DNA from: Rickettsia akari str. Hartford
GTDB taxonomy: Bacteria > Pseudomonadota > Alphaproteobacteria > Rickettsiales > Rickettsiaceae
Length of the DNA stretch: 64,000 nt
Assembly: GCF_000018205.1 (NCBI RefSeq)
Contig: NC_009881.1
Coordinates: 372,001 to 436,000 of the forward strand
Direction: 5' to 3'
Shown: one piece after another, positions 1-8,496 of the stretch
Numbering within the stretch: the stretch's first letter is position 1
Layout: each line of letters begins with the position of its first letter
Position numbers and translations under genes: made by a program
Notes under the pieces: model-generated
Databases searched by the model: none
What the model saw: only the letters and a program-made list of their open reading frames with translations
What the model was told of the DNA's origin: nothing

Positions 1-214
1 TTGTACGTCGCTCTGTTACTCGAATGCTCATATACATTTGAGTACGTTGCAGTTCGAAGTGAAGTGTCGGTGTAGGTATTCTTCTCTAAATCTTCGTTTT
101 TGCAGATGTAATAAACTTTTTTTATTTTGTATAAAGAAAACGCTAGACGTTATAGAAAAGATTTGTTATAAGGAGTTGTCTGAAATTTTTTAGATATTTT
201 CACTTATTCCTTAT
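1..214. other. non-coding stretch upstream of tRNA-Asn
   Basis: I see no open reading frame with a recognisable product here. The first 100 bases (GTACGTCGCTCTG..., with GCTCATATACATTTGAGTA) are richer in G and C than the AT-rich stretch at 110-210 and look like the edge of a dispersed Rickettsia repeat, but no second copy occurs in the window, so I cannot assign a family. The AT-rich part just upstream of the tRNA is where its promoter would lie. Confidence 0.4.
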
Positions 215-289
215 TCCTCGGTAGCTCAGTGGTAGAGCAAACGGCTGTTAACCGTTTGGTCGCTGGTTCGAGTCCGGCCCGGGGAGCCA
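215..289 (+). tRNA. tRNA-Asn (anticodon GTT)
   Basis: A cloverleaf can be folded by eye. The acceptor stem TCCTCGG pairs with CCGGGGA, with one T-G pair. The D-arm is GTAGCTCAGTGGTAGAGC, the anticodon stem AACGG/CCGTT closes the loop CTGTTAA with GTT at 247-249, and the T-arm is GCTGGTTCGAGTCCGGC. The discriminator is G and the CCA end at 287-289 is encoded. It decodes asparagine codons. A phage-capsid relic begins 14 bases downstream, which fits the habit of mobile DNA to sit beside tRNA genes, although no attachment-site duplication is visible. Confidence 0.97.
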
Positions 290-302
290 TTCCTCGATTT
301 AA

Positions 303-656
303 GACAAATTTACGAATGAATCAAACGGCAAATGCAGCACAAAGTTAAGCTTTCTGCCTGTTAATTTAACTATCGAAAACACAGTTGGTACAGCCAAATT
401 TATTTGGGAGAGCTATAGTAGAGAGTCAGGGTTCGGCTATTTAAGCGGCTACAAAGTCGGTACGACTCACCAAATGCCAGTGGATACATTATTATTCGGT
501 AATTTTGCTGATTTAATTATCGGACAATGTGGCGTATTAGACGTACTAGTTGACCATTATGCTCTTGGCACAAGTGGTGGCATAAGAATAAAACTTATGC
601 AAGATACCGACATTGCCATCATACACACTGAATCCTTTGCGGTTGCTCAGAGATAA
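303..656 (+). pseudogene. HK97-type major capsid protein, C-terminal relic (GTA/phage)
   Basis: An open frame runs from just after a stop at 300-302 to 656. It carries no convincing start or ribosome binding site; the first ATG is at 474. The translation contains FIWESYSRESGFGYLSGYKV, then GTTHQMPVDT, LLFGNFADLIIGQ, and a tail with LMQDTDIAI and HTESFAVAQR. That order (a blurred loop, an L-F-G-[ND]-[FW] turn, a final strand) matches the C-terminal third of HK97-fold capsid proteins. A full capsid protein is about 390 residues, so most of the gene is gone. With the portal relic at 19790 and the tail-protein relic at 26700 it probably derives from a gene transfer agent rather than a free phage; that link is inference. 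Confidence 0.75.
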
Positions 657-711
657 CTAACTTGCTATGCCTAGTTACTGCCATTGTACGAATACGATTT
701 TTAATATGAGG

Positions 712-936
712 TCATTCGTTACGTTGTGCTAATTTTAAATCATATCTTGCTTGTAAATTGATCAATAACTGAGCTGAAGTTTAAAAATATTGTCTGAGTC
801 TAAGTGCAATATCAGCCGTAATGGTTCGTTTGCCATGCACTATAGCGTGAATACGGCTAGGCGGTACATCAATATCACGAGCTAAATTTAAACTTGTTTG
901 TGCTTTCTCATAGTCGATTATAAATTCTTTATACAC
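712..936 (-). pseudogene. HigA/VapI-like HTH antitoxin relic
   Basis: Read on the minus strand, the segment gives YKEFIIDYEKAQTSLNLARD, then IDVPPSRIHAIVHGKR, TITADIALRLRQYF and, after a stop and a one-base frame change, INLQARYDLKLAQRNE. This is the helix-turn-helix pattern of HigA/VapI antitoxins, in which the P-[PS]-S-R-I recognition helix is followed by ITAD and a terminal LQ-x-x-YDL motif. The stop after QYF and the frame change break it in the middle. The start is uncertain (GTG at 936 is the first usable codon), and no HigB toxin is visible beside it. It would have been a DNA-binding antitoxin and repressor of its own operon. Confidence 0.7.
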
Positions 937-980
937 AATTAAAGTGTAAAGGAATGTATACTATTAAAATAAAAGTCAAT

Positions 981-1228
981 TTGTGCAGTATTGAAAATGC
1001 AGTAGCTCAAGAATATTATTGCAAGAATTTACTTATTTGAGAAAGCAGTATTGGGGCAATCATTTTTGGGCTAGAGGTTATATGGCAGTTAATTTAGGTA
1101 ATATTACTGATGAAATGATACAGCAGTATATTGATGAGCAAGAAGGTGAAACTATTAATGATGACCTATTTCTAATCGATTACACTTCTATTTATAACAT
1201 CTCAGCTTATAGCTGAGAGTTGTTTAGT
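981..1228 (+). mobile_element. tnpA: IS200/IS605-type transposase, 3' fragment (copy 1)
   Basis: This 248-bp segment is almost identical (I see two differences) to 23787-24034. Its reading frame from 1019 encodes YLRKQYWGNHFWARGYMAVN, then GNITDEMIQQYIDEQEGE. This is the C-terminal half of the Y1 transposase of the IS200/IS605 family, including the tyrosine in the QQYID helix that acts as nucleophile. The HUH histidine half is missing here. The palindrome CTCAGCTTATAGCTGAG at 1201-1217 probably represents the right-end hairpin of the element. Homology begins abruptly at 981, so the fragment is either a deletion product or a partial copy of the longer element at 23608. Confidence 0.85.
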
Positions 1229-1250
1229 TTATGTTATCAATATAATTGAA

Positions 1251-2351
1251 CTAGTTTAAAGTGGTATGTCCGTGTACCTGAGCATTCATCACAAGTCCAA
1301 AGCCTATTAGTATGGATGCGATCATTGTGCCGCCGTAAGAAATAAACGGTAAGGGTACACCTACTACAGGAAGCAAGCCCATAACCATAGCTATATTAAT
1401 AAATACGTGACTAAATAAAATCGAATTAATACCTATTACCATTAATTTACTAAAAATCTCTCGGCAATTTGCGGCAATTAATAAAGAAATAGTTATAAGT
1501 GCAAAATATAATACTAATAAAAATATTCCTCCTATAAATCCGAACTCTTCGGCAAAGGTAGCAAAGATAAAGTCTGTTTGATGTTCGGGAAGAAAATTTA
1601 AATGACTTTGACTGCCATGATTTAAACCGCGTCCAAATAGGCCACCTGAACCTATAGCGATTTTAGACTGAATAATATTATAACTAGCACCGCGCGGATC
1701 ATGTTCTGGATCTAAGAAAACCATCACTCGTTTTTTTTGATAATCATACATCATATTCCAAGCAATAGGCAGGCTAATAAGAGCAGCGAGAGCTATTATT
1801 ATAAAATATTTTATTCTAAAACCTGCAGCAAAAAATATAACGGCCGCAACAATTAAAACAATCATTCCCGTACCTAAATCAGGTTCTCTAATTATTAAAA
1901 AAGCCGGTATTAAAACTCCTATAATTGGTATGATAACTTTATGGAATTTTCTTAGATCATCAATTGTTAGTGAATGGAAATACCTTGCAAGCATTAGTAC
2001 AACGGCAATTTTTATCGGTTCGGAAGGCTGAAGCTTAACGATACCGATATCGATCCATCTTTTTCCGCCCATGGCAGTTGAGCCAAAAAGCTCCACGGCT
2101 ACTAGTAAAGCGAGTACGCAAAAATAAAAGATATACGATAGCCTAAATATTATTCGCAAATCAAGTAATGCAATAATAATGGCTAAAGGCAAGAATATAC
2201 AAAAATTTATAATTTGTTTGTAAGCCCAAGGCTGCAAATGGCTATTCGCTGCAGAATAAAGTACAATGAAACTAATACAGCAAATTAAGATGATTAGTAA
2301 AATTAAAGTGAGTGGTAATTTTTGTAATTGTTCTAGATAGTTTTTATTCAT
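1251..2351 (-). CDS. rodA: Rod-shape-determining protein RodA (SEDS glycosyltransferase)
   Basis: The 366-residue protein is a polytopic inner-membrane protein of the SEDS family, which polymerises lipid II into peptidoglycan glycan strands with a class B PBP (PBP2/MrdA) for lateral wall growth. About ten hydrophobic segments are visible. Family landmarks include GGKRWIDIGIVKLQPSEPIK, the periplasmic REPDLGTGM loop, FLPEHQTDFIFATFAEEFGF and the C-terminal PFISYGGTMIAS. Length equals that of typical RodA. The start MNKNYLEQLQKLPL is preceded by an AT-rich leader. Its divergent neighbour is only an IS fragment, and a palindromic repeat separates it from ptrB upstream. The gene looks intact; FtsW is the only serious alternative, and the PEHQTDFI and YGGT context favours RodA. 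Confidence 0.95.
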   Translation of the reverse strand: MNKNYLEQLQKLPLTLILLIILICCISFIVLYSAANSHLQPWAYKQIINFCIFLPLAIIIALLDLRIIFRLSYIFYFCVLALLVAVELFGSTAMGGKRWIDIGIVKLQPSEPIKIAVVLMLARYFHSLTIDDLRKFHKVIIPIIGVLIPAFLIIREPDLGTGMIVLIVAAVIFFAAGFRIKYFIIIALAALISLPIAWNMMYDYQKKRVMVFLDPEHDPRGASYNIIQSKIAIGSGGLFGRGLNHGSQSHLNFLPEHQTDFIFATFAEEFGFIGGIFLLVLYFALITISLLIAANCREIFSKLMVIGINSILFSHVFINIAMVMGLLPVVGVPLPFISYGGTMIASILIGFGLVMNAQVHGHTTLN

Positions 2352-2370
2352 TGTTTTTTATATTTATTCT

Positions 2371-2446
2371 GTCATACTGTGGCTTGTCAACGGTATCAAG
2401 TCTTGTTTATGTTTTTTTGGATCCCGCGATCAAGTCGCGGGATTAC
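2371..2446. repeat. Family A palindromic repeat
   Basis: The element runs from GTCATACTGTGG to GGGATTAC, between rodA and ptrB. Its distal half contains the near-perfect hairpin ATCCCGCGA-TCAAG-TCGCGGGAT at 2421-2443. The two ends are roughly inverted, with GTCAT at one end and GATTAC at the other. In RNA the hairpin could serve as a terminator or processing site for the minus-strand ptrB transcript. Confidence 0.8.
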
Positions 2447-2456
2447 AATAAAATCT

Positions 2457-4511
2457 TTAAACCTTCACATCAAAGATCTTAAAAATAAATACTAATTCGT
2501 CAGTTATCTCTTTCAAATAATCAAAGCGACCGACGGAACCTTTATGCCCTGTATCCATATTTGTTTTTAATAATAAAGGATTATTGTCAGTTTTTAGATC
2601 CCGTAATTTTGCTACCCATTTAGCCGGTTCCCAGTAACCGACTCGTGGGTCGGATATACCACAAGTAATGAATATAGCAGGGTAGTCTTGTACTTTTACG
2701 TTATCATAAGGGGAATATGATTTAATATATTCAAAATATTCTTTCTCTTTCGGATTACCCCATTCATTATATTCCAAGAGAGTTAACGGTAAGCGTTCAT
2801 CAAGCATGGTACTCAAAACATCAACAAATGGTACATGAGCGACTGCCGCTCTATAAATTTCTGGTTTTTCGTTTAGTACGTAACCGATTAACATACCGCC
2901 GGCACTACAGCCCATTATTACTATATTGTTGTTACTTGTATATTTTTCTTTAATTAAAGCTCTACTACACGCTATAAAATCTTCAAAGGTTCTTTTTTTA
3001 GTTAAAAACTTAGCTGATTCATACCAATCATGACCTAAATCATCGCCGCCTCTAATATGCACAACCGCATAAATAAAACCACGATTTGCAAGCGTTACTG
3101 CCATGTTGCTAAAATTAACAGGCATGCTAATCCCGTAAGCTCCGTAACCCATTAAATATAAAGGATTTGAGCCATCTTTTTTAAATAAAGATTTTTTATA
3201 AAACAAGGTGATAGGTACTTTTACATCTTCATTATCTGCAAATATTCTCTCTACTTTATATTCTTTCGTATTAAATCCTGAAGGTATTTCTTGGGTCTTT
3301 AATATCACTAATGCATTGTTATCAAAATCGTAGCTATAAGTGGTATTTGGTATTGCTAGAGAAGAGTAGTCTACTCTGATATCGTCTTCCTCAAAGTTTG
3401 TAGAAAAACTATTTGCTTGGAAACTCTCGTCATGAAAGTGAATTATTTTTTCTTGTAAATTGTTAAATTGCTTTATTTTAATTAGCGGTAAACCTTGGTC
3501 ACGATAATTTAAGATTAAATAATTATTTGTAACATCAAAGCTTTTTAAATATTTGTCCTGTTCTTCTTTAATATAAATATCATCCCAGCTAGTATTTTCA
3601 AAATTATTTATCGGCAGTTTTACAGCATGGAAATTTTTAGCTTTATAATTAGTTTTAATATAAAAATAATCGCCATTATGTTCTATGTCATAGAATATTT
3701 TATTTTCTGCGGCTCGTACTAATTTAGGCGTAAAACTATCATCCTGCATAGAAATTACGTAAATTTCATTTTCATTATGATCGCCTGAATTTATAAAAAT
3801 ATATTCATGACTTGCTGATTTCTTGCAGCTGATAAAATGAAGAGGGTTTTTTACCTCGAATATTAATTTGTCCTGAGTAATATCTTCCCCTAAACGATGG
3901 AACATTATCTTATCCCAGCGTTGATTCTCATTAATAGTAATATAGAAAAAGCCGTTTAGTTGTTCATGCCAAATCACAGTAGGAGCAACATCCTGTACTT
4001 CATCAGGTAAGTATTTTTGTTCTTTAAGATTGTATATTTTGATATTGTATTGCTCATTACCTGTAAAATCAACGCTATAAGATATTAAAGTTTGATCAGG
4101 TGACATTGCAATCTTAGCAACATCGGTAAAACCACTATTTGAAGCAAGAAGGTTAACATCTAATATTACTTCTTCTTCTGCTTCCATACTATTATGCTTC
4201 CGGCAATATATAGGATAATTTTTATTCCATACTACTCTATGGTAATAGTAATAATCTTTTTTCTTAATGTATACCGATTCATCGTCTAATTTGACTCGTC
4301 CTCTTAATTCTTCAAAAATCTTTTCCTTATCCTTTTGTAGATCGGAAAAGAAATTTTCGGTATATTTATTCTCGGCTTTTAAGTAATCTAAAATTTTAGA
4401 GTCTGCTACATTTGGCCATTTAGGATCACGCAGCCATTGATAATAATCGTTTATTGTTTGTCCGTGGGCTTTAAAGCTGTAATTTTGTTTATTTGCTATG
4501 GGTGGTTTCAT
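2457..4511 (-). CDS. ptrB: Oligopeptidase B (protease II)
   Basis: This is an S9A prolyl-oligopeptidase family serine peptidase that cleaves after Arg or Lys in short peptides in the cytoplasm. The N-terminal part starts MKPPIANKQNYSFKAHGQ and continues with the DYYQWLRDPK signature, then a beta-propeller region. The C-terminal alpha/beta-hydrolase domain has the nucleophile elbow GCSAGGMLIGY, an acid in FITCGISDPRVGYWEP and the catalytic histidine in DTGHKGSVGRF. An in-frame ATG at 4535 lies inside a palindromic repeat (4531-4559), so I prefer the ATG at 4511, giving 684 residues, close to the family's roughly 690. The gene lies downstream of the NuoN-like gene on the same strand and could be cotranscribed. 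The protein appears complete. Confidence 0.93.
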   Translation of the reverse strand: MKPPIANKQNYSFKAHGQTINDYYQWLRDPKWPNVADSKILDYLKAENKYTENFFSDLQKDKEKIFEELRGRVKLDDESVYIKKKDYYYYHRVVWNKNYPIYCRKHNSMEAEEEVILDVNLLASNSGFTDVAKIAMSPDQTLISYSVDFTGNEQYNIKIYNLKEQKYLPDEVQDVAPTVIWHEQLNGFFYITINENQRWDKIMFHRLGEDITQDKLIFEVKNPLHFISCKKSASHEYIFINSGDHNENEIYVISMQDDSFTPKLVRAAENKIFYDIEHNGDYFYIKTNYKAKNFHAVKLPINNFENTSWDDIYIKEEQDKYLKSFDVTNNYLILNYRDQGLPLIKIKQFNNLQEKIIHFHDESFQANSFSTNFEEDDIRVDYSSLAIPNTTYSYDFDNNALVILKTQEIPSGFNTKEYKVERIFADNEDVKVPITLFYKKSLFKKDGSNPLYLMGYGAYGISMPVNFSNMAVTLANRGFIYAVVHIRGGDDLGHDWYESAKFLTKKRTFEDFIACSRALIKEKYTSNNNIVIMGCSAGGMLIGYVLNEKPEIYRAAVAHVPFVDVLSTMLDERLPLTLLEYNEWGNPKEKEYFEYIKSYSPYDNVKVQDYPAIFITCGISDPRVGYWEPAKWVAKLRDLKTDNNPLLLKTNMDTGHKGSVGRFDYLKEITDELVFIFKIFDVKV

Positions 4512-4530
4512 GTTTTTTATTGTTTTGAGT

Positions 4531-4559
4531 GTCATACCGTGGTCAAGCCATAGTATGAC
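4531..4559. repeat. Short family A hairpin at a gene junction
   Basis: GTCATACCGTGG-TCAA-GCCATAGTATGAC is an imperfect palindrome. It covers the stop codon of the NuoN-like gene at 4543-4545 and lies just upstream of the chosen ptrB start, so the repeat supplies the end of one frame and part of the leader of the next. Its outer ATGs read in frame with ptrB and would add nine residues. Confidence 0.7.
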
Positions 4560-6075
4560 AGAGTGTTAAAATCAAACCAATTAATAGAAATAATACAATA
4601 AATATAGCAGTTTGCTGATTATGCCAAGCAGGTATTTTGCTTGAAATATTATTCCAAATAACCTTAAAATTAAGATATTTTTCTCCATCTTCGTTACTGT
4701 CTGTTGTGTATTTATATTTATCGATACTGAAATAGATCATTTTTTCGATATATTGGTATAAGTCAAGATTGATATTTTCTGTTGAAATGCGTGGTATTTG
4801 TCTAAAAATTAAAGCCAATAATATTGAGATTGCAAGGATAACTAGTTTAAAATTAGCAGTATGTGATATTTGAACAGGGTAGAATAAACATACAGATAAA
4901 GTTATGATGCACGAGGAGAGGTAGGTTATTGGTGTAATACCGCGACTTGATCGCGTTATCCATAAATATTTATTATCATTGTTTATTTTTTTTCTGGATC
5001 CATCGACTTGATCGCGGTATGACAAATTGTATAAACTCTCCATCAACAACCCAAATAACACGGTACAAGTTGCTATCTTGGAAAATATAATAATATTATT
5101 TGTCTCTAAAAGATTGGCAATTCCGTCTTTGATATAAGAAGAATTAATAGGCAGTATAGATGTATATATTAATATGCTAACTACAAACCCACCTAATAAA
5201 ATCAAATTAATTTGAGTATTCTGAAGATCTTGGTAATTTTTAATACTGTATTCATCTTCTATATAAGTAAAATATAAAGCAAATAACCCATTATATAGTA
5301 TATGTATGAATATAAAGCTTGTAATAAGATAAGCTATGTTTGGAGAATTTATACTAATAGCTGCTAATATAAAACCAAGCTGCGAAACTGTAAGATAGCA
5401 TATTAATCGTTTAAGGTTTTTCTCAATTAGAGAAAATACTAACCCGTAAATAATCATTAATATTCCAAAAAACTTAAGTATCTCAAGACCGCTAAATAAT
5501 TTTAAAATGATAATTAAAGTAACTTTAGTAGTAAAACTAATTAAATATACAACACCGCTACTTGAAGCTGCAGTATAGCAATTAACCACCCAACCGTTTA
5601 CAAAGATAATCGAAGCATTGATCACACAACCTGCAAGTATAAATATCGCCGGTAACTCAAAATTATTTACTGATTCAGTTAAAGAAGTAAAGGCAATATT
5701 ACCTGTTGTTTGGATTAGAAGAGTCATACCGATTAAGATTAGCCCACTGCTGAATAAATGAGTGAGAAAATATTGACGAGCCGGTTTTATCTTTAATTGG
5801 TTACAAAAAACAATTATGCAAGCAAAAACCGTCATGAATTCAAGCGAGATTATCATAGAAATAAAATCAGCCGCAAATACGCATATAATAGAGGATAAAC
5901 AGTATAAACTACCTATTAGCGTCTCAAATTTTCTATTTTGGGAAATTGTATAAAGATTTAAGATAGCAGTGACAATGAGAAATGCTAAGGCTATTAGCTG
6001 ATTTTGTGGGTTAAAATCAAACATCAGCTCAAAATTAGTAATCGGAAATGTAAATCTGGTATTTTGAATAAACAT
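4543..6075 (-). CDS. NuoN/MnhD-like proton-translocating membrane subunit with a repeat insertion
   Basis: The 510-residue protein is a hydrophobic polytopic membrane protein of the proton-conducting antiporter family (complex I NuoL/M/N and Mrp MrpA/D). About 14 hydrophobic segments are visible, including YLTVSQLGFILAAISIN, which resembles the conserved antiporter-family helix. Most copies of the family hold lysines in broken helices; a candidate is the VTLIIILKLFSG segment. Around residues 350-380 the sequence turns polar, with SYRDQVDGSRKKINNDN, because a 90-bp palindromic repeat lies in frame there. The C-terminal part has a further polar loop and a final helix. It lies downstream of other antiporter-like genes, so a common ion-translocating complex is plausible; the exact substrate (protons or sodium) cannot be read from sequence. 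Confidence 0.75.
   Translation of the reverse strand: MFIQNTRFTFPITNFELMFDFNPQNQLIALAFLIVTAILNLYTISQNRKFETLIGSLYCLSSIICVFAADFISMIISLEFMTVFACIIVFCNQLKIKPARQYFLTHLFSSGLILIGMTLLIQTTGNIAFTSLTESVNNFELPAIFILAGCVINASIIFVNGWVVNCYTAASSSGVVYLISFTTKVTLIIILKLFSGLEILKFFGILMIIYGLVFSLIEKNLKRLICYLTVSQLGFILAAISINSPNIAYLITSFIFIHILYNGLFALYFTYIEDEYSIKNYQDLQNTQINLILLGGFVVSILIYTSILPINSSYIKDGIANLLETNNIIIFSKIATCTVLFGLLMESLYNLSYRDQVDGSRKKINNDNKYLWITRSSRGITPITYLSSCIITLSVCLFYPVQISHTANFKLVILAISILLALIFRQIPRISTENINLDLYQYIEKMIYFSIDKYKYTTDSNEDGEKYLNFKVIWNNISSKIPAWHNQQTAIFIVLFLLIGLILTLCHTMA
4934..5023. repeat. Family A palindromic repeat inserted in frame in a coding region
   Basis: The ends are GTAATACCGCGACTTGATCG and GACTTGATCGCGGTATGAC, which are imperfect inverted copies of one another and match family A elements elsewhere. 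The element is 90 bp, exactly 30 codons, so the surrounding NuoN-like frame stays open. On the minus strand it encodes polar residues (YRDQVDGSRKKIN and NKYLWITRSSRGI) between two hydrophobic helices, so it would form an extra loop in the protein. Confidence 0.85.
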
Positions 6076-6076
6076 T

Positions 6077-6480
6077 TTAATCTTTAGAAGAAACTGTTAA
6101 AACCTCTATTCCTTGAACCTTTTTAAAGTCTTTGACATTTAGAGTGAACAAAGGATAACAATGCGTTATTGCCGTTGTATCAATTATCATGTCATTAGTA
6201 TCGATAGTTATTTTTTCTTTACGTAAATTGTCTATAATTTTTGCATATATACGGGCTTCTTCAGTCTTCAAATGTAATATTATAAGTGAATTGATTATAT
6301 ATGCGATAAAAACTAAACGTTTAATACGTTTATTTTCATTATCGGCTCTATCTGCACCTATTAATAATTCCGTTAAAATATAGGACTAATATAGCATTGT
6401 TCATATTCTCCTAGTACCTTATAGGCTAATCTACCTCTCTCTAAATCCACTAATATAGAGGTATCAATCACTACTTCCAT
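6077..6480 (-). pseudogene. VapC-type PIN-domain toxin, frameshifted
   Basis: The minus-strand frame starts at ATG 6480 with MEVVIDTSILVDLERGRLAY, a standard PIN-domain N-terminus with its first catalytic aspartate. It shifts near position 6385 and continues as LLIGADRADNENKRIKR, ARIYAKIIDNLRKEKITID and TNDMIIDTTAITHCYPLFTL, ending NVKDFKKVQGIEVLTV. The later acidic motifs (TND and LNVKDF) are the remaining active-site positions. The family is a metal-dependent ribonuclease. A single frameshift disables it, and its antitoxin upstream has two stops. The start overlaps the end of the antitoxin by ten bases, the usual vapBC arrangement. The stop lies one base from the NuoN-like gene start. Confidence 0.85.
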
Positions 6481-6746
6481 GTATCATCTTTTTTAAAATC
6501 ACACTTTTGACGTGCTTCACACACGACTTTTTTAAATTGTGTGGCATCATCATGATCTAATATAGGCGCATGCTTAAAAAACTCTTTTAACGTTTTTTGT
6601 GGTTTGTCAGCTGCATGTACAGCTGTAATTCTTGATACGATATTGTTCCATTTTTAAACATCAAAACTCTCACCTTTATATTAAATTCTGTTCATAATAT
6701 CTGAAAAAGATCGTACAAATTCTGCTGCTCTAATAATTTGTGCCAT
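6471..6746 (-). pseudogene. VapB-type antitoxin with two in-frame stops
   Basis: A 92-codon frame on the minus strand begins at ATG 6746 behind an AGGAT ribosome binding site. It reads MAQIIRAAEFVRSFSDIMNR, stop, YKGESFDV, stop, KWNNIVSRITAVHAADKPQK and ends KKCVVCEARQ-like residues then KKDDTWK. The order (N-terminal [A/S]-x-[E]-F-x-R-x-F-S-D-I dimer motif, then GESF[DE], then R-I-x-P/A-V) is that of Phd/YefM-fold antitoxins paired with PIN toxins. The two internal TAA codons show it is dead although its reading frame is otherwise preserved. It sits directly ahead of the frameshifted toxin. Confidence 0.8.
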
Positions 6747-6812
6747 ATTTATCCTAAAAAAATTGCATACTATGTTATTATATGTCAATACATCAATTAT
6801 GTAAATACATAT

Positions 6813-8276
6813 TTATGTAATGTAAGCTAAAAATTCTCTAATTAAGATTTGAATAAAATAGAAGAGAGTTACAGCACAGCAGCAAATTATTATACTGATT
6901 TGCATAGAGTATGGGAGTTGTTTTGTTACGCTAGATTCTACCAAAGAAGGTTTATAAATAGAGCTTAATATTTTGAGAAGGTAAATGCTTGAGAGTATAC
7001 TACTAGCTATTACGACAATCATAACGATAATTTGATTTTGTTCGCTTGCGGCAAGTAAGATTGAGAATTTGCTAATAAATCCGCTAAAGATAGGTATACC
7101 GATTATCGATAATGAAGAGATCAATATCACAAAAGAAATTAAAGGCAATTCTTTGGATGTGCCATGTAAATTCTGTACTTGATCGGTTTTCTTTAAACTG
7201 TAAATACTTCCCATACTATAAAATAAGCAGATTTTTGTAAAAGAATGTGAAACTAAATGTAGTATTGCGGCTCCAAGTGCCTTAGGTGTGAGCATGAAAG
7301 CACTAAGTAAGGCAAGGCTTAATTGGTTCATAGTGGAGTAGGCGAGTATTTTTTTAATATTATCCGTGCCTAGTGCTTTGAGTGAGCTATAAAATATGCT
7401 GACTATTGGTATGAAAATTAACCAGTTAAACTCGGCAAATATCGTTTGTAAATACGATAAACCGAATATATATAATAGGATTTTGTAAACACAAAATAAT
7501 CCGGTTTTTACCACTATTACAGCATGCAGTAAGCTACTAACGGGGTAATGTGCAACCATTGCGGCAGGAAGCCATGAATGCACCGGAAAAATTGCAGTTT
7601 TGGCAATACCGAAAATAAACATTAATAATAAAATAATTGACTGGTTTTTGGAAAAATAATTTTCTATTAAGCTGCCGCTTGCAAAATCCCCATTACCGGT
7701 TTTAGTATAAATAATTATCACTGCCGGTAAAAATAATATTGTGGCATAAATCATCAGAATTTTTATATATTTATATAACCCGCTAAGTATTATTTTATTT
7801 CTAGTGTGTCCTATTAAAAAAGCTGTAGAAATAGTTAAAAGCTCGTAGCAAATAAACATCGTGAATAAATTGCTAGATAAAGCAATTAAAACACCGATTA
7901 GAATAGTTAAGTTAAAGAAAAATAAGAATCTCGAAGAGTGTTCTATATTATTAACAGCAAGATATTTTGGAGTATAAAGTACAGCACAAATCCATAAAAA
8001 GCCTATTAAGCTCAAGAATATGAGCCCTGAGGGTTCAAGATGAAATCCTATAGAGTAATTACCGAATATATTAAATTCAAAGCCTGCTCTAATACCTTGT
8101 AAAAACAACAAGTCTATAATTAAAATATTACCGAAGAAAAAAATAGCGATAATAATAAGCAAAAAATTACGTATAAAACTATCTTTTTTAGTGGCATACG
8201 GACTGGTTAAGTTTAATGCACAAACTAGCAAAGTTGATAGAATCAAAAGACTCGGAGTAGTAAATTGTGTAATCAT
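6813..8276 (-). CDS. NuoL/M-like (Mrp D-type) proton-translocating subunit
   Basis: The 487-residue polytopic protein belongs to the complex I/Mrp antiporter superfamily. The hallmark AKTAIFPVHSWLPAAM places the key lysine in helix 7, followed by AHYPVSSLLHAVIVVKTGLF with its histidine and second lysine, and HLVSHSFTKICLFYSMGSIY, another conserved broken-helix region. About 14 membrane segments are visible and the length is normal for MnhD/NuoM. The gene lies 220 bp downstream of the smaller MnhD-like gene, separated by a family B repeat, and upstream of the dead vapBC pair and the NuoN-like gene. The role would be coupling of ion movement across the inner membrane; whether it acts in a Mrp-type antiporter or in another NDH-like complex is not settled by sequence. 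Confidence 0.8.
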   Translation of the reverse strand: MITQFTTPSLLILSTLLVCALNLTSPYATKKDSFIRNFLLIIIAIFFFGNILIIDLLFLQGIRAGFEFNIFGNYSIGFHLEPSGLIFLSLIGFLWICAVLYTPKYLAVNNIEHSSRFLFFFNLTILIGVLIALSSNLFTMFICYELLTISTAFLIGHTRNKIILSGLYKYIKILMIYATILFLPAVIIIYTKTGNGDFASGSLIENYFSKNQSIILLLMFIFGIAKTAIFPVHSWLPAAMVAHYPVSSLLHAVIVVKTGLFCVYKILLYIFGLSYLQTIFAEFNWLIFIPIVSIFYSSLKALGTDNIKKILAYSTMNQLSLALLSAFMLTPKALGAAILHLVSHSFTKICLFYSMGSIYSLKKTDQVQNLHGTSKELPLISFVILISSLSIIGIPIFSGFISKFSILLAASEQNQIIVMIVVIASSILSSIYLLKILSSIYKPSLVESSVTKQLPYSMQISIIICCCAVTLFYFIQILIREFLAYIT

Positions 8277-8336
8277 GTTTTTCCTTGTTACCTAGTTTGC
8301 TTGACCTTATAGTATCGGGCAGTTTTGAAAATCCCT

Positions 8337-8490
8337 GTCATTGCGAGGAAAAACTGTAAGTTTTGACAAAGCAATCAAGTACACAATTCTGTAAATCAGA
8401 ATTTTATTGTTGTTCTGGATTGATGCAGCAACTTTGTGGCTTCGCAATGGCTGCCTATAGTATCCACTCAACAACTTCTCCTCGCAATAA
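8337..8490. repeat. Family B palindromic repeat
   Basis: The element begins GTCATTGCGAGGAAAAAC and ends CTCGCAATAA, with TTTTGACAAAGCAATC in one half and TGGATTGATGCAGCAACTTT in the other. The central AATTCTGTAAATCAGAATTTT segment is itself palindromic. Three other copies occur in the window. It fills the gap between two antiporter-like genes on the same strand, so it would form a strong hairpin in a shared transcript. Confidence 0.8.
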
Positions 8491-8496
8491 GGTTAA

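Noticed and set aside
6189..6383. 64-codon plus-strand frame opposite the vapC relic
   Set aside because: The minus strand carries a recognisable PIN toxin in two frames; the plus-strand frame is its shadow.
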